In this document: positions 15,772 to 19,730 of the stretch, one piece after another
Numbering within the stretch: the stretch's first letter is position 1
Layout: every line of letters begins with the position of its first letter
Assembly (NCBI GenBank): GCA_016744725.1
Contig: JADGDW010000073.1
Location: 1,458 to 21,187 of the forward strand
Length of the DNA stretch: 19,730 bases
Direction of reading: 5' to 3'
Origin: Candidatus Albibeggiatoa sp. nov. BB20
Lineage (GTDB): Bacteria; Pseudomonadota; Gammaproteobacteria; Beggiatoales; Beggiatoaceae
Notes under the pieces: model-generated
What the model saw: only the letters and a program-made list of their open reading frames with translations
The model's database searches: none
Told to the model about the DNA's origin: nothing
Made by a program: the position numbers and the translations under genes

Positions 15772-16821
15772 ATGCACCGTTCTGATTTCCATTTTGATTT
15801 ACCCGAATCCCTCATTGCTCAATTTCCCAGTAAATCTCGCACTGCCAGCCGTTTACTACATTTAGAAACTGAAGCTAATCAAATTCAAGACTTACAATTT
15901 ACTGATTTTCCCTGTTTATTAAAGCCTAATGACTTGCTGGTATTTAACAATACGCGGGTGATGCCTGCTCGTTTGTATGCACATAAAGCCACAGGTGGTA
16001 AAGTCGAAATTTTGATTGAGCGACTGTTGGACAATAAACGGGTTTTAGCACAAGTTCGAGCCAGTAAAAGTCCTAAACCTGAGACTGAATTATTACTGGA
16101 AGATGGCACAAGTTTGACCGTTGTACAGCGCGTGGAACAATTTTTTGAGCTGCGATTTAATACAGAGCAAGATATTCAACAAATTTTACAAGCAGTGGGA
16201 CATATTCCATTACCACCCTATATTAAACGTGATGATGGTGAACAAGATTTAAACCGTTATCAAACCGTTTATGCTAAGCATTTAGGCGCAGTTGCAGCAC
16301 CCACAGCAGGTTTACATTTTGATGATAATATTTTGCAACAGATTGAACAAAAAGGCATTCAAACTGCATTTGTGACCTTACATGTTGGTGCTGGGACATT
16401 TTCTCCTGTGCGAGTAGATGATATTGCACAACACAAAATGCACTCGGAATGGCTTACTGTTTCTGAGTCCGTTTGTGAGCAAATTCAAGAGACACGACGA
16501 AAAGGTGGGCGGGTGATTGCGATTGGCACAACCAGTGTCAGGGCGTTAGAGTCAGCGGCACACAGTGGTGAAATCCAACCTTTTACAGGCGACACTCGTA
16601 TTTTTATTACACCGGGCTATGAATTCAAAGTGGTTGATGCTTTATTGACTAATTTCCATTTACCCGAATCAACACTACTAATGTTAGTCAGTGCATTTGC
16701 AGGTTATGAACAAGTCTTAGCAGCTTATCATCATGCGGTAGCACAACAATATCGTTTCTTTAGTTATGGGGACGCAATGTTTATGCAGCGATTGAAAAAT
16801 GCTGACTCAGATGTGATATAG
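15772..16821 (+). CDS. queA: S-adenosylmethionine:tRNA ribosyltransferase-isomerase QueA
   Basis: QueA transfers and isomerises the ribosyl moiety of SAM onto preQ1 at tRNA position 34, giving epoxyqueuosine in GUN-anticodon tRNAs. At 349 residues it has the family length. Signatures include the N-terminus DFHFDLPESLIAQFP (5-19), LLVFNNTRVMPARL, IPLPPYIKR, APTAGLHF (176-183), TLHVGAGTFSPVR and TNFHLPESTLLMLVSAFAG near the C-terminus. There is no Shine-Dalgarno ahead of the ATG. The position is fixed by the conserved first residues. The usual followers tgt, yajC and secDF are missing: a convergent tRNA gene starts 3 nt beyond the stop codon. Confidence 0.96.
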   Translation: MHRSDFHFDLPESLIAQFPSKSRTASRLLHLETEANQIQDLQFTDFPCLLKPNDLLVFNNTRVMPARLYAHKATGGKVEILIERLLDNKRVLAQVRASKSPKPETELLLEDGTSLTVVQRVEQFFELRFNTEQDIQQILQAVGHIPLPPYIKRDDGEQDLNRYQTVYAKHLGAVAAPTAGLHFDDNILQQIEQKGIQTAFVTLHVGAGTFSPVRVDDIAQHKMHSEWLTVSESVCEQIQETRRKGGRVIAIGTTSVRALESAAHSGEIQPFTGDTRIFITPGYEFKVVDALLTNFHLPESTLLMLVSAFAGYEQVLAAYHHAVAQQYRFFSYGDAMFMQRLKNADSDVI

Positions 16822-16824
16822 AAA

Positions 16825-16901
16825 TGGTGGGCCTGGTAGGACTTGAACCTACGACCTGCCGATTATGAGTCGGATGCTCTAACCAACTGAGCTACAGGCC
16901 C
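16825..16901 (-). tRNA. tRNA with anticodon CAU, probably tRNA-Ile2 (lysidine substrate)
   Basis: A complete 77-nt cloverleaf on the minus strand with encoded CCA. The 7-bp acceptor begins GGGCCTG, the D-arm is GCTCAGTTGGTTAGAGC, the anticodon loop is CTCATAA (anticodon at 16865-16867), and the T-arm is GTAGG-TTCAAGT-CCTAC. The acceptor has C4-G69 and C5-G68. These are the pairs TilS uses to recognise tRNA-Ile2 in E. coli, where elongator tRNA-Met has U4-A69 and A5-U68. This favours AUA-decoding Ile over elongator Met, but the assignment needs a tRNA identity model. It is not an initiator, since position 1 pairs. Pair 27-43 is a T-C mismatch, a minor oddity. It converges on queA. Confidence 0.92.
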
Positions 16902-16926
16902 TGACTGAAAAATTTCAAGGCTGCAA

Positions 16927-16955
16927 ATCTTATCATGTGCAAGGAGATAGTTCAA
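16927..16955 (-). promoter_or_regulatory. Promoter of the CAU tRNA gene
   Basis: On the minus strand, TTGAAC (16955-16950) and TAAGAT (16932-16927) are separated by 17 bp. The -10 ends 25 nt before the mature tRNA 5' end. The promoter covers the ribosome binding site AAGGAG (16941-16946) of the divergent TPR gene. Confidence 0.6.
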
Positions 16956-16957
16956 GT

Positions 16958-17830
16958 ATGCGTATCTGTATTTATAGTTTATTAATGCTTTTTATTCCAT
17001 TCAATGTTGCCGCAAACTGGTTTCAAAACCATGAGCAACAAGGAGAGCAGGCATTCCAACAACAAAATTATCAACAAGCGGCTGAGTTATTCAATGATGC
17101 TTATCGGCGTGGTGTGGCGTTATACAAAGATGGCCGTTATGAAGAAGCTGCGCAAGCGTTTGAACAAGTGGAACGTGATAATGTCAAAGCCGACGCGCTA
17201 TATAATTTAGGCAATGCCCATTTTCAACAACAACAATACGAAGCGGCGATTGCGGCTTATAAACAGAGTTTAAAACAAAATCCCGACAATGAGGATGCTC
17301 GACATAATTTAGCGACTGCGGAGCAAATGCAACAACAGCAAGAAAATCAGCAAAATTCAGAAGGCGATCAAAATAAGGATCAACAACAATCTGACGAAAA
17401 TAAAGATCAGCAAAATCAGCAGCAGAGTGAGCAATCAGACCAGTCTCAACAACAGCAAGAAGCCAGTCAGTCAGAACAAGAATCTCAAGAAGAACAACAA
17501 GCGAATCAATCTAATCAATCAGAGCAAGAAGGGGAACAAGGCCAATCCGATCAAGCTCAAACCGCTGAAAATGAACAGCAACAAATGCAGCAAGCAGATG
17601 AACAAAACCCAAATGAGACCGCTGAAGCCGCTCAACAAGCTGAAGAACAAAATGAATCTGATGCAGAACATAGTGCTAAAACCCTTGCTGAATTAAAGCA
17701 ACAAGAATTAGATAATATGGCAGATTTTTGGCTGAATCGCTTAGAAAATAATCCGCAACAATTATTACGTAATCAGTTTTATTTAGATTCAAGACGCTCT
17801 GATGTAGAACAACAAGAAAGAACTTGGTAA
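16958..17830 (+). CDS. BatC-like TPR protein with glutamine-rich linker
   Basis: The 290-residue protein starts at ATG 16958, 11 nt after AAGGAG. A GTG at 16937 lies upstream of that site and is unlikely. A signal peptide or membrane anchor (MRICIYSLLMLFIPFNVAA) precedes NWFQNHEQQGEQAFQQQNY. TPR motifs follow at about 30-118 (RGVALYKDGRYEEAAQAFE; ALYNLGNAHFQQQQYEAAI). Residues about 120-235 are a Q/E/S/N-rich low-complexity linker. The C-terminal segment FWLNRLENNPQQLLRNQF (257-274) resembles the WLRRIPDDPGGLLRRKF ending of VWA-TPR proteins in MoxR/Bat operons. It therefore looks like the TPR half of a Bat-type protein, acting in the periplasm on the envelope. No MoxR, DUF58 or VWA gene lies beside it in this window, which is unusual. 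Function is inferred from family only. Confidence 0.7.
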   Translation: MRICIYSLLMLFIPFNVAANWFQNHEQQGEQAFQQQNYQQAAELFNDAYRRGVALYKDGRYEEAAQAFEQVERDNVKADALYNLGNAHFQQQQYEAAIAAYKQSLKQNPDNEDARHNLATAEQMQQQQENQQNSEGDQNKDQQQSDENKDQQNQQQSEQSDQSQQQQEASQSEQESQEEQQANQSNQSEQEGEQGQSDQAQTAENEQQQMQQADEQNPNETAEAAQQAEEQNESDAEHSAKTLAELKQQELDNMADFWLNRLENNPQQLLRNQFYLDSRRSDVEQQERTW

Positions 17831-17839
17831 TAAAATAAG

Positions 17840-17997
17840 GGCAGTCCTAAGCAGAATATAGTCATTCTATTTTAAGATGATACAGAACTGGCAATCCTAG
17901 ATTTAAAAACTATTTGATATTTAAAGTATTTCAGGACTGCCAGTCCTCACATTCAAGATAGAATTGACTATATAAACAACTTAGAGCTGCCAATCTG
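17840..17997. repeat. Four copies of a 9-bp repeat at about 50-bp spacing
   Basis: Copies GGCAGTCCT (17840), GGCAATCCT (17890), GCCAGTCCT (17939) and GCCAATCTG (17989) are 50, 49 and 50 bp apart. Copies 2 to 4 are preceded by related bases (GAACT, GGACT, GAGCT). The third sits in a perfect palindrome, AGGACTG-C-CAGTCCT (17933-17947). Its left arm also pairs with copy 1 (9 bp). A second inverted pair, ATAGTCATTCTAT (17859-17871) and ATAGAATTGACTAT (about 17959-17972), is nested around it. The block fills the space between two convergent genes and may end both transcripts. Confidence 0.6.
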
Positions 17998-18002
17998 TTT
18001 TT

Positions 18003-19523
18003 TTAATCTGTTTCAAATAAAATCTGAGTCTCATCACCTTGGCTGACACGGAATGATACTTTAGGCCGAGATGCACCAAAATCACCATAAGACTGTGCAA
18101 AATAAGGGATAATATTTACCTCATCTGAATCCGCATAAAATGCAATGAATGTTTCGCCAATCGCAGGATTTAATAAGCCACCCATACTGATTTGTCCTGA
18201 AAGATTAGCCGCCAATAATGAAATCCCAAAATAAGTGCTAGGAGCAGATTCTAAACTTCTGATTTCTAAAATATAATCGCCTGCGGGAACTGTATCACTT
18301 TTAAATGGTTCATTGCTGACATTGACAATTTGCTGCCAAACCAGCTCGCGTGATTCGGAGTTAGTATAAAAACGCAGGTCTAGTTGTTTTACTTTATTCA
18401 AATAATCGTACAAATACAGATCAATAGTTGTATCTTGGGTCAAACTAAACACCACAAAGCTGGCTAATTGTCCCTGTCTAGCAACCACTGTACCTGCATG
18501 AAAACCATCTATATTTTTATTTTGAGCAACCGATAAACCAACCGTACCTTCAGCAGTTGAACTTGGTTGCAGCACAATATTATAAAATCCTTGTTGATCT
18601 AATAACCAATCATATTGACAGCTATTTTCCCCACAGGCTTGAGTGATAGGCTCAGCATCTTGGTTGATAAAAGCGGCCATTTCATCGCCAATTTTATGAT
18701 GCGTCACTGTTGTCGGGTGAATCAAATCCCAAAAATAATACTGTTCAGGATTGTCACAGGGAATCGGAGGGTTAACAGTTTCATCTAAACAACCGGGTGC
18801 AAGCACGGTGACACCATACGTTTCTGGATTTTTCATCGCGCTAAAACTATCGAAGTTCATCACTGCAAAGGGCAATAAATCCAAACGGGTTTTTAAATAG
18901 CGGTTCAAACGTTGGATAATCGCGGTTGATTCAGCTTCTAAACCAGCGGCAACCACGAACGGTGCTGTACCAACATCAGGTAAATTCGGTACGACAAAAT
19001 GACGTGCGCCATGCTCATACAATTGAGTCACAGCATCAATTAAGTTATGTACCGTGGTTTTAATTTCATTAATCGAGATTGGTTCGCCCAGCGTAATTGA
19101 TTTGATAAAGTTGAAATCATTCACACCTGCCCAAATCACATATAACGCCTCACTATCCGCCGCTTCAGTCGTATCTATGTAGGTTTGAACTTCTTCTGCC
19201 AGCCCCATAGTGGCATCAGGATAATCACGATCTATATTATTTTTGTCATTGGTGTGCGCCCCACCCCAAGCAAAATTAGTCGCAGGATTAAACGTTAAAC
19301 CAATTTGTGGTGCAAAATATTCAGCCCAAATAGGCCCATCGCTAAAACGGCCTTGATAATACGGCGGTGTGGATGGTAGATTGACCGCTTGATAAACCAG
19401 CCCTGTATCTGACAAGCTATCACCAAAAATATATAACTCGGAATACTCTGCTGCGACAGTGATATGGCTGATAAAAAACAATAAATAAAACGAATTCAAA
19501 AACGGCCTGATGAAAGAATACAT
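18003..19523 (-). CDS. Secreted GDSL (SGNH) esterase/lipase
   Basis: The 506-residue protein has a signal peptide cut near VAA (23-25), then a GDSL hydrolase domain over about 27-288. Block I is FGDSLSDTG with nucleophile S36. Block II glycine lies in WGGAHT (86-91), block III is GVND (N135) and block V is DLIHP (D266, H269), so the catalytic set is complete. These enzymes hydrolyse carboxyl esters, often of lipids or acylated glycans. Residues about 300-506 are a beta-rich extension, perhaps related to bacterial pre-peptidase C-terminal domains (AGDYILEIRSLE). It is not an autotransporter barrel, which many GDSL proteins of this size carry. The ribosome site AAAGGT is 7 nt from the ATG. The gene converges with the TPR gene across the repeat block. 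Confidence 0.88.
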   Translation of the reverse strand: MYSFIRPFLNSFYLLFFISHITVAAEYSELYIFGDSLSDTGLVYQAVNLPSTPPYYQGRFSDGPIWAEYFAPQIGLTFNPATNFAWGGAHTNDKNNIDRDYPDATMGLAEEVQTYIDTTEAADSEALYVIWAGVNDFNFIKSITLGEPISINEIKTTVHNLIDAVTQLYEHGARHFVVPNLPDVGTAPFVVAAGLEAESTAIIQRLNRYLKTRLDLLPFAVMNFDSFSAMKNPETYGVTVLAPGCLDETVNPPIPCDNPEQYYFWDLIHPTTVTHHKIGDEMAAFINQDAEPITQACGENSCQYDWLLDQQGFYNIVLQPSSTAEGTVGLSVAQNKNIDGFHAGTVVARQGQLASFVVFSLTQDTTIDLYLYDYLNKVKQLDLRFYTNSESRELVWQQIVNVSNEPFKSDTVPAGDYILEIRSLESAPSTYFGISLLAANLSGQISMGGLLNPAIGETFIAFYADSDEVNIIPYFAQSYGDFGASRPKVSFRVSQGDETQILFETD

Positions 19524-19565
19524 TATTTTGACCTTTATTTAAGGTATAGTTTAAAAAGTGGGCTA

Positions 19566-19594
19566 ATTTTGCCCTCTTAAACAATTTTGGTCAA
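19566..19594 (-). promoter_or_regulatory. Promoter candidate for the GDSL esterase gene
   Basis: On the minus strand TTGACC (19594-19589) and CAAAAT (19571-19566) are 17 bp apart. The -10 lies in the loop of a small dyad, GGGC/GCCC, at 19560-19574, which could serve as an operator. The expected leader is about 35 nt. Confidence 0.4.
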
Positions 19595-19620
19595 AGTTTT
19601 TATGGGTATTTTGATTAAAG

Positions 19621-19668
19621 ACGGATGAGATTATCCGTTACTATAAATCTGAACTAATCTGTTAGTTC
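19621..19668. repeat. Two adjacent short dyads
   Basis: ACGGAT-6-ATCCGT (19621-19638) and GAACTAA-TCTG-TTAGTTC (19651-19668) flank an AT-rich TATAAA. Neither is followed by a T-run. They lie between the GDSL gene promoter and a possible rightward gene start, and could be operators. Confidence 0.35.
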
Positions 19669-19697
19669 AATTTATTCACATCGTCATCAACTCAGCA

Positions 19698-19730
19698 ATG
19701 AAACATTGTCTGACAAGTCTGTTATGTGCG
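19698..19730 (+). CDS. Possible start of an exported protein, cut by window edge
   Basis: An ATG at 19698 begins MKHCLTSLLCA and stays open to the end. Lysine followed by a hydrophobic stretch resembles the beginning of a signal peptide, and cysteine after LL could be a lipobox-like site. There is no Shine-Dalgarno sequence, and only 11 codons are visible, so this is weak. Confidence 0.2.
   Translation, partial: MKHCLTSLLCA

Noticed and set aside
16937..16957. Upstream GTG start for the TPR protein
   Set aside because: The AAGGAG ribosome site lies downstream of it and points to ATG 16958, which also gives a clean signal peptide.
17427..17696. 89-codon frame within the TPR gene
   Set aside because: It is an out-of-frame shadow of the CAA/GAA-rich linker and reads as lysine/asparagine low complexity.
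17840..17997. CRISPR array, because of 50-bp periodic repeats
   Set aside because: The repeated unit is only about 9-15 bp, degenerate in every copy, and only four copies exist. There are no cas genes nearby.

Overview
The window reads as chromosomal DNA of an AT-rich gammaproteobacterium. The rpsP-rimM-trmD-rplS block, tsaE, queA and a class Ia type nrdB are all of proteobacterial type, and every tRNA and protein signal is bacterial. The large secreted proteins (DUF11, PKD and InlB-like repeats) and the solitary bacteriohemerythrin would suit a filamentous sulfur bacterium of the Beggiatoa/Thiothrix kind. That placement is an inference from memory of such genomes, not something the sequence proves.

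Layout. Positions 1-141 hold the 5' end of a leftward MGDG-synthase-like glycosyltransferase. A 955-bp non-coding stretch follows. It contains a possible broken ORF and ends in a candidate attenuator leader for nrdB (1145-2293). Next come an OmpA/DUF11 exported protein and tsaE, which are translationally coupled, and then a bacteriohemerythrin. A clear sigma70 promoter (5895-5923) starts the ribosome/tRNA-modification operon rpsP-rimM-trmD-rplS (5964-7968). From 8367 to 15683 lie three envelope-type genes: a GT2-GT4 fusion glycosyltransferase, an abundant-looking exported protein of unknown function, and a 965-residue PKD/InlB-repeat surface protein. The last two each end at a good intrinsic terminator. 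queA (15772-16821) converges on a tRNA gene with anticodon CAU, probably tRNA-Ile2. The tRNA promoter overlaps the start of a divergent BatC-like TPR gene. A 50-bp-periodic palindromic repeat separates that gene from a convergent secreted GDSL esterase (18003-19523).

How the genes relate. The translation set is coherent: S16, L19, RimM and TrmD, with TsaE, QueA and a CAU tRNA nearby. All of these serve ribosome assembly or modification of tRNA in or next to the anticodon loop. The rest is mainly cell-surface material. No CRISPR array, transposase, phage gene or defence system is visible. The signals that annotated genes explain least are (1) seven ATACAA/TTGTAT half-sites in 140 bp upstream of the exported protein at 10767, (2) the 50-bp-spaced repeat at 17840-17997, and (3) a terminator with a competing upstream complement just ahead of nrdB.
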